From the NCBI GenBank assembly GCA_024663395.1, contig JANFAH010000122.1, positions 21,823-85,822 of the forward strand: 64,000 bases of DNA, read 5' to 3'. This stretch comes from Pisolithus tinctorius (Eukaryota; Basidiomycota; Agaricomycetes; Boletales; Pisolithaceae). The translations under genes and the position numbers were made by a program. This document shows positions 10,135 to 21,357 of this stretch, in pieces. Below the pieces are notes generated by a model. The model searched no databases. It saw nothing but the letters and a program-made list of their open reading frames with translations, and was not told where the DNA came from. Each line of letters opens with the position of its first letter. The stretch's first letter is position 1.

Positions 10135-10688
10135 CTGGGGCCATAATGGCAGTGAGAGTCATAGAAGTCCCAACACAGTAGTAGGTTATGGAGGCAGTTC
10201 AGATATCTACATAACTGAATGTAGAATACTCACCAAGCATATGGGGGGCAGAGTCATAAATCCATATGAGCTTGTCTATCAGCTCCACCTCAGGAGGGCC
10301 ACATCCTTCTGGTCCCTTTTCCTCTCTGCAGAAAGGGCATATTTGATTCAGAAGGAAAGCAAAATCAGGGTGGGACATTGAAGTCAAGGTAAACTTGCTG
10401 CTATTTCAAATAGCTTCACCATTTGGCAGGGTCAGCTTGAGGATATGATGAATGTTTGCATCCCAAAAAGAGACAAAGCTATACTCTGAACCATCAAATC
10501 AAGGCACATCACATGAAACTGCATGATTGATATTCAAAGAGTCCTGGTTGAATTGGCCAATTTTGAACAAAGTTCCAACATCATTCATGGTACACCCACC
10601 ATGGGCAACTCTGCCAATGAGAGAATTAAACATGACCTAATAATCTACTTTCTGGAGTCCACCCTTGCCTCCAAGGGAAACCTGCCTT
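10135..10688. other. Decayed intron-containing gene fragment, unidentified
   Basis: On the minus strand, 10,387-10,199 encodes a short peptide with ICPFCREEKGPEGCG, ending at a plausible donor (GTGAGT) and followed by an acceptor-like TATGTAG. A plus frame at 10,523-10,762 runs into the next minisatellite. Neither was recognised. The CxxC pair suggests a zinc-binding segment. Confidence 0.3.
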
Positions 10689-11045
10689 ATATGGAAGGTT
10701 GCCTGAAGGCAACATCACAGCCACTGAGGGCAACCTCACAACCACTGAAGGCAACCACATAGAAGGTGAAGGCAACCTACACAGCCACTGAAGGAAACCA
10801 CATAGCAGGCAAAGGCAAGCAAGACAGCAAGACAGTCACTGTCAGTAGAGAAAATAAGCAACCAGTTGTTTATCTGGATGGAAGATGACTATCAAGTTGA
10901 GAGGACAACTTGTACAGCTACTGCAGGAAAGCAGATAGTAGGCAAAGGCAACCTACACAGCCACTGAGGGCAACCTCACAGCCACTGAAGGCAACCACAT
11001 AGCTGGTGAAGGCAACTGTACAGCCACTGAGGGCAACCTCACAGC
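10689..11045. repeat. 21-bp minisatellite
   Basis: Units like GCAACCTCACAGCCACTGAAG repeat with drift in two blocks (about 10,689-10,810 and 10,945-11,045) separated by unrelated sequence. The unit length keeps frames open, but no coding role is evident. Confidence 0.7.
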
Positions 11046-11384
11046 AACAAGATCCTGGATTTCCATCAGGTCATCTTTCATACCCTGAATGCCATGCATG
11101 CCCATGTGTCCAGGCTTGTGATATACCAGTAGGGGTGCCAACTCTACATGATCTCTAGGGAAGTTGCAGTTGCACATTAACCTCACAAATAAGCAACCAG
11201 TCACTTATCTGAGTTGGGACATAAGTTTGGGACAGGTGCCAATATCACAATACACCAACATGTTGAGAGGGATTGCCTAATGGGGACATCCAAATCAGGA
11301 TGTTTAGGGTGGGCAGACCAAATTAATAGAGATGACTGGGAAATTTTCTGCTTTGCATCTCTTCCCCTTACCATGCTGTCTCAT
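11046..11384. other. Unassigned spacer
   Basis: Minus-strand frames toward 11,204 are open (CNFPRDHVELAPLL) but were not recognised. They may belong to the same decayed gene as the next feature or to an unidentified transposon. Confidence 0.3.
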
Positions 11385-11690
11385 CATGCCCATCTATGCT
11401 TGTACAACCTGTGGTGAAACCTTTTCCACCAAGAATCCCTATATCTCTCACAGCATGAAGTGTTGTTCCAAGGCCACCATTCACCTGGCTCATACCAACC
11501 AGACCATTGAAGTGGTAAAGGATGGAAAGGGAGATTTCATCTGACAATCTTCTGCCATGGGTTGTCCCAAACCCTTCAAGTTTGCTAATAGTCTCTGTTC
11601 TGTCAAAGCTGGTCATAGCACAGCTCATCACATTCAAGACAGGTGTCAAAGTTGCACAACACCCCTGACTTCCTCTTAGGGTGGAGTAGG
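11385..11690 (+). pseudogene. C2H2-like zinc-finger fragment
   Basis: The frame encodes YACTTCGETFSTKNPYISHS followed by MKCC, a CxxC...H...C finger, then a short linker and a second partial segment around FKFANSLCSVKAGH, in which the second Cys/His pair is degenerate. It is cut at 11,692 by the insertion of R1 copy 3 with a GCAG duplication. The function and the parent gene are unknown. Confidence 0.5.
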
Positions 11691-11695
11691 AGCAG

Positions 11696-13555
11696 TGTGA
11701 GTCAAAGTGTGGGAAGGTGGTGAAACCAACCAAAACCAACACCAAAGACAAATAAAGAGCAAGTGGTGGTTTGCCTCTGTGGAACCTGGAGGGCAGAAGA
11801 AACTAATGTGGGGGAGTTTCAATGGCAGGTGCTCCTGATGTAAGTTGATGACAAGTTACACAGGAGAAGATGAATGAATGATGACTGACCAGGGGATGCT
11901 GAATAGAGTGAAGGTATTCAGCCAAAAGTACTCTGGAGTGATGATCTTTAGGACATGCTCCTGGCACAAGTTGATGACAACTTATGCAGGAGTGAAAGAA
12001 TGACTAAGCAAAGTTGCTGACTAAGCATGGATTAGACTGCAGATGAATGTTGGTAGATAGACCCTTCTGAATGAGCCCCAACTACCAAGGATATGAATGA
12101 TGACAGATAGACCCCTTTGTGGAGCTTCAACTTTTGACAACAAGTTATTTCAGAGATGAACTGAACTGACTGACTGGATTGCTTCTTGATTGCTTCCTTT
12201 TGTAGCTAAGTACAAGGGGGTTTACATACTGTGGGGGGAGCACAGCCTATGACAAATGAGGCACAAATGCTTGGTAAGTAATGAGTAAGGACTGTAAGCA
12301 GTGAGTAATCATAATGAGTAAGCAAGAAATGAAAAGTAAGCCAGAAAAGAGGATTGGTAAGTATTGGCAATAAACAAGTCAAGGACAGTCAAAACATCAC
12401 AGAATGAGTTAAATAATGTCAGAAACTGAGTAAGCACACTGATATCACATTGGGGGGTGGCAATGCATGTCAGATCTCAGTGGAGACATCTCTAGATCCA
12501 AAGATGGGATGACAGATGGACAGTGTTTCCAAATAGGGAAGTATTAATTCCAGAATTGAAGGGCATGAGTCAGGTGTCAAAGGGGCTAGGGCATTGGGGG
12601 TCTGTGGGGCAATGGGAGCATAAGTGATCACATCTCCCACCCATTCATCCTCTCAGCAAAGTTAACAAAAGCTTCATGAATGGGGCTCTGATGGAGGAGG
12701 AGGAGAAGGGGGGATGTCTCCTGCTGAATCTTGCAGTAAGAAGGCAAGATGCATGTCATACTCATCATGAATGCAATCAGGGAGGGCAGAGAACAGTAGA
12801 TTATGCTGCAGCTGTCACAATGTGGGGAGAATGACAGATGAGACTGGAATAAAGACAGTGCAGGGAGTAGGGAGGAATGATCCATATGCTTCATCAAGAG
12901 GGGAGACCAAAATGACCACATAAGACCTTGCTAACTGAGTGACAGACCTGAGGTGACCAAAGAACATCCTTCTGGAAGTCATACTGACAAGGAGAACATG
13001 CTGACCAAGCTGCATGGGATGAGATGGGGCTGACAATGATGGAATGAACCAGGGGGCTTCAGGATGGAAGCTGGTGGGAATGCCTGGCAGATATACATAG
13101 CCACTGTCTCTGGCAAAGGAGACAAGCAAGATGACTGATGAAGAGGCAGCCATTTCTGATGGACTTGGTGAAATGAGCATCTGATGGGTGGAGTGCTGTA
13201 GAAATGCATAGGGTGAGGATCCTCTCCAAATTTGGAAGGCAGAATTGTGTGGCTGAGCACTTTACACAAGTGTGAGAATGGAGTCATTATCTTTGGAAAT
13301 GGTGGAGATATGATGAAAACCAGAATGCTGTACATGGGTGCTAAAAACCTTTAATGCACACTTAACTTGCTTCCTCTTTTCTCTTTAGCACTGACAACTC
13401 ATTCTTGTGTGACAGATGACTGCATACATCCAGCAGTCCTTCTACACATGAGGCCTTCAGTCTTCATCTGCATGGCATGGGCATTGCATGCAACTTGTTG
13501 ATGAGTTAGGCAGAGTCAGCTGTAACCATGTCCACAACACCTTTGGTGTGTGGCA
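11696..13555 (-). mobile_element. R1 solo-LTR-like element, copy 3
   Basis: This full-length inverted copy begins TGTGAGTCAAAG on the plus strand and ends GGTGTGTGGCA. It is bounded by GCAG at 11,692-11,695 and 13,556-13,559, a perfect 4-bp duplication. The TATA site is mutated. The embedded ORF on the minus strand is visible at 13,180-12,815 and ends at the recurrent TGA codon (plus-strand TCA at 12,815-12,817). Confidence 0.88.
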
Positions 13556-13559
13556 GCAG

Positions 13560-14690
13560 GTTGGGCTGTGGAGTACAGTAGTCAAAGTCTGAAGTGAATC
13601 CAACCACTGGGTGGCAAGATATGCAATGAACAAGGAGTGGAGGAGTATGGAGGGAAGTTCTGGGGACAGAGGTCAGAGTCAGAGTTCAAAGGTTGAATGG
13701 GAGGGTGTTGGGTTCAGCTAGTGTGCTGCCCCCTTGTGTGAGCTCAGCCCTCATATTTCAGAGGCAGAGCAGACTCAGAGGGAGTTGGAAGTGGGGACTT
13801 TATTGTCAATATTTGTACTGATTACATTGGAGTACTATGCAACCTTATATATGATGTAGTGTTGGAACATACTGCTGTTCTGCACAGTGAGTACTGCTTA
13901 CATAATACTTCCATACATTTTAGCCACTTCATTTTTCCTTGTACCTCAGACTTTGTCCTACTTTGAAGACTGAGGTAATGTTCTTACAGGTGTTATACCC
14001 TACTTTTACTTACCAGCTTGAGTAGTTTTCACACTCTTTAGGTTGGTTAATAATACTGGACTTCATCCTACTTTGAAGACTGAGTTTTCACACTCTTTCA
14101 TTCACCCTGCAACCTTGGTCCCTTCTCAAAATGTAGGTCAAGGGCAGGGCAGTGTAGAATGCAAGCCAATAAATGTATAACAGGTCAGCAGTACCTCCAA
14201 CACAAGGGATAGAGGATGGGGATGACAGGGGCCTTAACTGAGACAAGGGAACTACTACAACAAGGGAGAGAGGGTAAATACCAAAGGAGTGGAAGAACAG
14301 AGAAAAAACCAACACAAGGGCAGAACCCTATCTGGAATGCAGGGTAGCAAGTCCAACATCCTGATGAGCTGACCAAGGTCTCAGAGGAGGCACAGGTGAA
14401 GGTCTGGCCTTTATGTGACTGGCCTGAGAGTGGAGGTGGGTGGAGTTGGTTGGAATGTGGACAGGGGGCCTTGGAGAGGTGTGGAGATGTGTTGGGAGGG
14501 TTGGAGGAGCATGGGAATGCATCAGAAGAGGGTGGAGAAAGGTTCCCAGGGTGTGGAAGAGGGCAGAGTAGATGTTAGGGGCTTATGCTGATGTCATGGT
14601 CATGACAACAGATGTCAAGATGGGCATAGGGACTGACAAATGTGGTGCATGAGTTGATACACATATGGTTGATGATAGATGTGACTCTGG
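13560..14690. other. Unassigned repeat-like region
   Basis: No protein was recognised. Two near-copies of TCCTACTTTGAAGACTGAG (about 13,958 and 14,069), poly-pyrimidine tracts and TGTTGGAACATACTG at about 13,861 suggest remnants of another LTR, but termini and target duplications could not be fixed. Confidence 0.3.
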
Positions 14691-15812
14691 TGTCACACAC
14701 CAAAGGTGTTTGGTGATGTGGACATGGATACTGCTGATGAATGGAGATGAAGACTGTAGCCCTCATGCATAGAATGACAGCCAGGGACATTGGCAGTCAT
14801 CCTTTGCACAAGAATGAGTTGTCAATGCCAAAGAAAAAGAAGGAAGTGAGTTAAATGCCAGTAAGAATTCTTAGCACCTGTGTATGGCATTCCAGTTTTT
14901 GACATATATCCACCATTTCTGCAGATACTGACACCATTCCCACACTTGCTTATAGTGCTCAGCCATGTGATCCTACCTTCCAAGTTTGGGAAGGATCTGT
15001 GCACTCCACACATTTCTACAGCACTCCCTCCAAAAGATGCTCATTTTGCTAATTCTTCTGATATGGCTGCCTCCACATCAATCATTTTACTCTTCCCCTT
15101 TGCTAGGGACCATGGCTATGTATATTTTCCAGGAATTCCTACTAACTTCTGTCCTGAAGCATCCTGGCACATCCCATCCTCATCTGCCCCCTCTCAGCCC
15201 ATCCAGCTTGGACAGTGCATTCTTTTTGTCAGTGGGACCTCCAGGAGGACATTCTTTGGTCACCTCAGGTCTGTAATTCAGTTAAAAAGGTCTTATGTAG
15301 TTGTTTTGGCCTCCCCAGTCCAAGAAGCATATGGATCCTTCCTCCCCACTCCCTGCAACACTTCATACCAATCTCATCCATCATCCTTCCAAAATTGCAA
15401 CAGCTACAGTATAATCTACTGTTCTCCACTCTCCCTGATTGCATCCATGATGAGTATGATGCACATCTTGCCTCCTTGTTGCAAGATACAGCAGAAGACA
15501 CTCCCCCTTCATCCTCTCTTCCAACAGAGCCCCATTCATGAAGTTTTTATTTGCTTCACTGAGAGGATGGGGGGGAAGGTTGTGATCCCCTATGCTCCTG
15601 TCACACCACAGACCCCCAAAGCTTGACTGTTTCTGACACCTGACACCTGCCATCCCCTTTTGGATGTCCTATATTGGCATCAGATCAGCACTGCCTCTCT
15701 GTCATCCCACCTTGGCCTACTAGAAGCAATTTCTTTCAGATGTGACATGCACAGCCTCCCCCTAATGTGATTCCAGTGTGCTTTCCCAGTTCCTGACATT
15801 ACTTCACTCATA
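14691..15812 (+). mobile_element. R1 element, copy 4 (diverged, 3'-truncated)
   Basis: It starts with TGTCACACACC and follows R1 through the ORF and upstream U3. Homology is lost near 15,812, before the TATA position, where a minisatellite begins. It is the most diverged copy and probably represents an older subfamily. Its ORF is the longest of the set. Confidence 0.75.
14880..15626 (+). CDS. R1-embedded ORF, longest copy (248 codons)
   Basis: The frame starts MYGIPVFDIYPPF and passes without a stop through GYVYFPGIPTNFCPEAS, SRRTFFGHLRS and QEAYGSFLPTPC. Relative to copy 5, one base is lost near 15,370, after which the conserved end (HDEYDAHLASLLQD) is read in another frame (15,215-15,541). 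The other copies carry an extra base near position 15,060 that splits the N-terminal part, so copy 4 probably keeps the ancestral first half. No domain was recognised. There is no clear signal peptide, and the composition is rich in Pro, Ser and hydrophobic residues. Confidence 0.45.
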   Translation: MYGIPVFDIYPPFLQILTPFPHLLIVLSHVILPSKFGKDLCTPHISTALPPKDAHFANSSDMAASTSIILLFPFARDHGYVYFPGIPTNFCPEASWHIPSSSAPSQPIQLGQCILFVSGTSRRTFFGHLRSVIQLKRSYVVVLASPVQEAYGSFLPTPCNTSYQSHPSSFQNCNSYSIIYCSPLSLIASMMSMMHILPPCCKIQQKTLPLHPLFQQSPIHEVFICFTERMGGKVVIPYAPVTPQTPKA

Positions 15813-16195
15813 CCTAGATTCTCCACACTTGCTTGGAGATTCCCCACACCTGCTTGGAGATTCCCCACACTTGCTTGGAGAATCTCTACACTTGCTTGGA
15901 GATTCCCCACACCTGCTTGGAGATTCTCCCAACTCACTTGGATATTCTCCACACTTGCTTGGAGATTCCCCACACCTGCTTGGAGATTCTCCCAACCCAC
16001 TTGGAGATTCTCCACACTTGCTTGAAGATTCCCCACACCTGCATGGAGATTCTCCCAACTCACTTGGAGATTCTCCACATGTGCTTGGAGATTCCCCACA
16101 CCTGCATGGAGATTCTCCCAACTCACTTGGAGATTCTCCACACTTGCTTGGAGATTCCCCATACCTGCTTGGAGAATCTCCCAACCCATTTGGTG
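15813..16195. repeat. 21-bp minisatellite (about 18 units)
   Basis: Units like ATTCCCCACACCTGCTTGGA(G) repeat tandemly with few differences. Because 21 is a multiple of 3, both strands stay open and spell heptads such as SPHLLGD (plus) or a seven-residue GNLQASV-like pattern (minus). The long ORFs here are most simply a by-product of the repeat. Confidence 0.85.
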
Positions 16196-16590
16196 AAAGC
16201 CTCATTTGGGTCCTTTTTGGTATGGGGAAAGTCCCATGGAGACCCCATTTCAGCTGGAGAAAGCACCATTTGGTGTGGAGAAAGTCCCATGGAGGCCCTA
16301 TTTCAACTGGAGAAAGCACCATCTGGGTCCTTTTTGGTGTGGGGAAAGTCCCATGGAGGCCCTATTTAAGCTGGAGGAATCACCATTTGGATCTTTTTTT
16401 GCATGGAGAAAGGCCCATTAAGGCCCTATTTCAGCTAGAGAAACTCTCATTCTGGTCTATTTTTGCATGGAGAAAGTCCCATGGAGGTCCTATTTCAGCT
16501 GGGGAAACCCTCATTTGGGTCCTTATTGGCATGGAGAAAGTCCAATGGAGACCCTATTTCAGCTGGAGAAAGGCCCATCTGGACCCCAGT
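16196..16590. repeat. 64-bp tandem repeat (about six units)
   Basis: Units start ATGGAGAAAGTCCCATGGAG and contain CCCTATTTCAGCTGGAGAAA. They follow directly after the 21-bp array and share the GGAGA core, so both may derive from one expansion. No coding function is inferred. Confidence 0.75.
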
Positions 16591-18692
16591 CACTCTGACA
16601 TATTTGGGGAAACATACATTAATTGTGGAGAAATCCATTTCTCCTGCACTATCCCAGGAGAAATCCATAGGGGGCCTGGAGAATCTCCAGGCATGGTGCT
16701 GGAGAAAAAACTTTCCCCACCAGTGGTTGGGGATACCCAACCTGTCAAGACCTCATAGGTATATACATCTGTAGAAATATGTAGACCTAATAGGTCTCCA
16801 AAGGAGGTTGACTGAAGTGAGGCCACAAGGTTTGGGAAGGATTTTTGGTCACAACCAAGTCTTCTTTGGCTTGCATGGCATCCTTGCCAACATGGGCCAG
16901 ATCTGTCAGTACCACCTTGCAAATGGAGTTCCAGAAGTCCTCTGCATAGGCAATGTCTCTGAGCCATTGCTTGATAGGACCACTCCCCAGACTAGAACTT
17001 TGGTAGAGGGGGTCCTCCAATCTCTGCAAGAGCCATTAGCCTGAGGATCTAGACCAGACAGACAAACAGGAGACCTGGTGAGCCTGCTGGAAAGTGGCAG
17101 GGGAGTTCATAAGCTTGCCATGACCAAACACCCCTTCCAAGATAGGAGGGACATCAAGGGCACCATCATTTGGATCTGTTTGGGGCACATATCTGTGGCC
17201 AAGCCTCTTGTTGGAAGGATTCTTGTTTCAGGCCTCCTTAACCAGCACATCTTTCAGGGGAAGATGAATTTTGACACCTTGAACCCCTTGTCCCCATCAC
17301 ATCCCTGGCTGCTTCAACTGCCAGGCTGTTGGGATGGTCTTGACATGTGATATCAACATGTCTGAATGCTAGATCACATGCTTAGTCAAGTTAAGAATTC
17401 ACTCCTGTTGCCACAGTGCTCACCAATGGACACCAACAGTAGTAATGTCATCTGGAGGAATTCCCTGCCACCTGTCTCTTCCTCCTATCACATTTATTGA
17501 GGAGGAAGAAAATGAAGAAAATGTTCTGGTGAGGCCTTGCACCCTGCTACATTGTATCAATAGGAATTCACCCCCATCAAAAACCCAGAAGACATGAGCA
17601 CACCTTGCTGATCCTCATGATGGAAAATGCCTCATTATCAATCATCTTAGTGGCTCCATTCATGTGTGCCACATGATGGCTCACTCCACAGCCCACTCTA
17701 TGGTCCATGCCTAAAATTCTAGTCTACTCAGAGCACTGCTGACTGATATGATTGTAGATAATGCACCTTGAATATGCATGGGGCTTACTTTACAGGCAAC
17801 TCAATGTGGACTCATGCTATAACCTATTTTTCTGTCAGTAGTGTTATGCATGTGGTGTATCCTTTCTTCCTGCCACTGACTCTGCTGCAGTGCATGCAGA
17901 TTTGCATATGCTATTTGACCATCATCAACCTCAATGGATGTTAATACTGCAGCTCAATTTGATTCAAATATTCCTAGGTGGGATAAGTGCAGGAGGGACT
18001 AAGGGAAAAATGGACTGACCACCCTTTGAGAAGGCATGATCCCAGGGAGATACCACACCAATACCCTGCCATGCTGATTGAGGACCATGGCAGGGTCCCA
18101 GATATGCCCCCATTGTGGAGGTTTGTAATATTTGGCCATGACCCCTCTCATGGGGTCAGCAAACCAATCACCATCCCACTGGGTGACATCTGCTGCCAGA
18201 CTCAAGAAATGGGGTGTAGAGCATTGGGAGAACCAGCTCACAAGGGTTAAGGATTGCATGGGCAATCACAAGGGCAGAAAGTGGGAGTCCCAAGTCAGAA
18301 ATGGATGTCTTGGGAAGATCTTCCCCTGACATAGATTTTACCAGATGGTTCAATTTGGACAATACTCTAAGTCTATGAGACTCCATTGGTCCTTCCCCCC
18401 AGGGGATGGGGAGTCCACAAAACCTTGCCTTGGCTTCCTGAGGTCATCTCTCTCTAACACCTGGCTGGATGAGAGTTTGGATCCCCCCAGAGCAGATGTC
18501 AAAAGCTGGTCAAGAAGGGCAGACAGGGCAGGATCAGTAAGGGGCAAAGCAGCCATCAGGGGGGGATGATGTCAAATGGAGTGACAGCAGGCAAAGCAGG
18601 GGGAGAGTAAAATTTTAAGCTGAGAATTAGACTGTATAAGGCAATGTGCCTGGTGCCTGGGGAAGGACTCATTGCTCAATGAAGTGTTGTGC
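16591..18692. other. Unassigned region
   Basis: Several frames remain open on the minus strand (17,029-16,787 and 18,556-18,350), and the plus strand has one at 17,987-18,250. None shows a recognisable domain. The stretch is CpG-poor, so it is probably old transposon sequence. Nothing else was seen. Confidence 0.3.
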
Positions 18693-18709
18693 TTAGGGTT
18701 AGGGTTAGG
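18693..18709 (+). repeat. Interstitial telomere-like repeat
   Basis: The sequence TTAGGGTTAGGGTTAGG is two and a half copies of the fungal telomere unit, inside the chromosome and 1.6 kb upstream of a Penelope-like reverse transcriptase fragment. Confidence 0.7.
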
Positions 18710-19054
18710 ACCTTAAACACTCAAAAAAACAAGGGTAATTCCTACAACAATCATTGCATTTTCAAGTAAACATTACACACATTACACCCATATAACAAGT
18801 ACTCCTAAGAATTACGACAAAAAGTTCCCAAAGGAACTGAGATTCCACTACCAATCCAGAGGGGGCCCTCCCCCAGAATGGCAGCAAGTTCTCATGAGAA
18901 AAAAACAACTTGACAATCAAACAGTACCCCATATCAAACTACTACACCACTGAAGGGTATATCAGTACCTAAATGGTGAAAACATTGAAAACTTACAACC
19001 ACCACTTGAAGACTAGAGTACCAAGTGTTAGCATAACAGAACACAAATCAATGC
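18710..19054. other. Unassigned AT-rich spacer
   Basis: No gene was recognised. A cttac motif at about 18,976 may be an eroded first unit of the following array. Confidence 0.3.
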
Positions 19055-19700
19055 CCTATGCTTACCAGGATTTAGCAAAGAAGACAACAATTTTCAACAG
19101 ACAATATGTACTTTTGTCATTGTCAATGACAGACACAGATGGTATGATTCCAAGATGAAGGGGACTGAACAATTAAAATAATTAACAAACAACAACAGAT
19201 GGCAAAGGGGATGGCTTACCTGACATGTACCTTTGACATCATCAATGACAGACACACATGGTATGATATCCATGACAAATGGGACTGTACAATTAAAATA
19301 ATTAATCCATAAACAATGGAAGTTGCAGGGGGTAGCTTACCTGGCATGTAACATTGTCATCAGCAACAGACACAGACAATATGACAGGTGACTGCACAAT
19401 TACAATCATTGATGTATATTAACAATGGACAGTGAAGGGCATGGACTTACCAGGCAAGTAGCCTTTGCATCATGAATGATAGATGCAGAAGGTATGATAT
19501 TCATCATGAGGGATACTAGACAAATGAGCATTAATTTATATGAAACAAAAGATGAAGTGAGGGGGGGGCTTACCTGGTCTGTGCAATTGCTGTCATGGAA
19601 GACATGCTGGGGGATGTCTTATGGGGGATGAAGACTGCACAAGCATTATAATTAGTGAATGTAACATCAAAAACATGATCACACTGACTTACCTACCTGA
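19055..19700 (-). repeat. About 120-bp tandem array with splice-site motifs
   Basis: Five to six units are spaced 111-155 bp apart. On the minus strand each has a donor-like GGTAAG (plus-strand CTTACC near 19,060, 19,215, 19,336, 19,446, 19,569 and 19,688). About 55-58 nt downstream lies an acceptor-like TTGTACAG/TTGTGCAG (plus near 19,165, 19,285, 19,392, 19,516 and 19,635). The pieces between are 51-65 nt. The layout looks like repeated exon-intron units, but the exon lengths do not keep a common frame, so a satellite that happened to include a splice pair is equally possible. Confidence 0.6.
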
Positions 19701-19811
19701 GTTCTGTCATCAAGTATGGCCAGTCAATGAGAAGGGTGGGTTGGAGGGATGGGGCATCAACAGTGAGCAGCAATCAAGTGTCAATGATACAGTGAGATGG
19801 AGGGAGCATGC

Positions 19812-20090
19812 ATTGATGATGAGGGTGGGACAGAGGCCATATGCATTGATGATGAGGGTAGGACAGAGGGTGTATGTGTCGATGATGAGGGTGGGATGGA
19901 GGGCATACAGGTCAATGACAAGGGTGGGACAGAGGGTGTACATGTTGATGATGAGGGTGGGACAGAGGGTGTAGGTCTCAACAATGATGGTGGGATGGAG
20001 GGCATACATGTCAATGATGAGGGTGGGACAGAGGGAGTGGGTGTCAACAACAAGGGTGGGATGAAAGGATTGCATGTCAATGATGAGGAA
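19812..20090. repeat. 33-bp minisatellite (about 8 units)
   Basis: Units such as GATGATGAGGGTGGGACAGA followed by a variable GGGTGTATGTGTC-type tail repeat in phase. All three plus frames and two minus frames are open because of the period. One frame gives an 11-residue acidic repeat (DDEGGTEGVCV). Coding is unproven. Confidence 0.85.
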
Positions 20091-20259
20091 AAAGTGGAAG
20101 AATAAGGGAAAAGAAATTACAACCAGTTCCAGTATTCCAAATTACTTAAACCTTTTGTGGAAGCTTCCCTATATATATGCCAAGGAACTAAGCAACTTGC
20201 TCAGGAACTTAGCATGGTGAATTTCCCAAAACTAAAACTCTGTGGATCATCACTGGAGA

Positions 20260-21357
20260 TATTATTGCTTATTATCTGAACATCAACTATATTAGGGCAG
20301 TCAAAAATATATCTCTACTTATGGACCCTAATGCTAACTATTGGCCCCTCCCTTACCTGGAGAATTCACCAATAACTAAGCTGGGAAAAGATCTCTGGGA
20401 ATCTACTCTAGAGTTCAGAACCACAGACCTCATTGTCAAATTCCAAAATCACCACTATCAACAGACCAAAGGGATAGCTATGGGTGTTGTCACATCACTG
20501 GATGTTGCAAACCTGTATGCATTTGACTCTGATTGGCATTGTGGACATAACCAAGATGTCCTATTTTTACAATGATTTATAGATGACATCTTTATGATCA
20601 TCTGCACTGACACTGCAGAAGATGCTTATAATGTAGCAACACATACATGGTTCCTATGTGGTTGCAAAATAGACTGGGCAATGGCATCCAAATTTTGCAC
20701 ATTCTTGGACATGCAAATCTGGCTCAATGACACAAACCAGGTTAATTGGAAACCATACTGAAAGCCCAATACTCACATGGAAAGAGTACCATGGGACTCA
20801 TGCCACCCACTAGATGTTAAAAGAGGAACATTCATTGGGGAATTGTCCCACCTAGTGATACTATCAAGTAAAATAGAGTACTACTTGGATGCTGTGAAAT
20901 TTCTCACAGACCTCTATATTTCACAAGGTTATCTGCATAAAGTTGTCAAAACTTGGGTCAAAAAGAATTGCTTAACCTGCTGGGAAAAGTGCTTTGCTGA
21001 CAAAGGTGATCCTAACCCATTGGTTGCACTTAAAACCCAATTTAATGACATATGGTCTACTTTTGATGTACACATTTTGAAAACTCAAGTGTTAGCTCCA
21101 ATTACCAATGTACATGATTTTTGGATTGAGGGGGATTTAGCATGCAGAGAGCTACCCCTTGAACTCCTGACTCATCTCCCAATTCTCTTTGAATGGCCTC
21201 CATTGGTTGATCTTGTTTTTCCCATGCCTGACAGCATGTTGATCTACCAACATGCCTTCTTTGTAGATGACAGAAACCTCATGGAGAAGGATGCCTGGCT
21301 TTTTGATCTAGGTGACACTTTACTCAAGAATGCTAAATGGGTCATATCTAGAAAATG
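20260..21357 (+). pseudogene. Penelope-like reverse transcriptase fragment
   Basis: Across two stops and frame changes the plus strand reads QQTKGIAMGVVTSLDVANLY (the GxxMG...ANLY palm segment), FIDDIFMI (catalytic FxDD box), FLDMQIWLN, then HMERVPWDSCHPLDVKRGTF with IGELSHLV. The order and the HPLDVKRG...GE signature fit Penelope-like elements, including the endonuclease-lacking Coprina type known from basidiomycetes. The N-terminus is lost upstream of about 20,260. The final block (20,777-21,357) is an intact frame ending in TGA. No GIY-YIG endonuclease was seen. Confidence 0.65.

Noticed and set aside
15778..16758. 326-codon ORF on the plus strand and 170-codon ORFs on the minus strand
   Set aside because: All are explained by 21-bp and 64-bp minisatellites whose periods keep several frames open at once.
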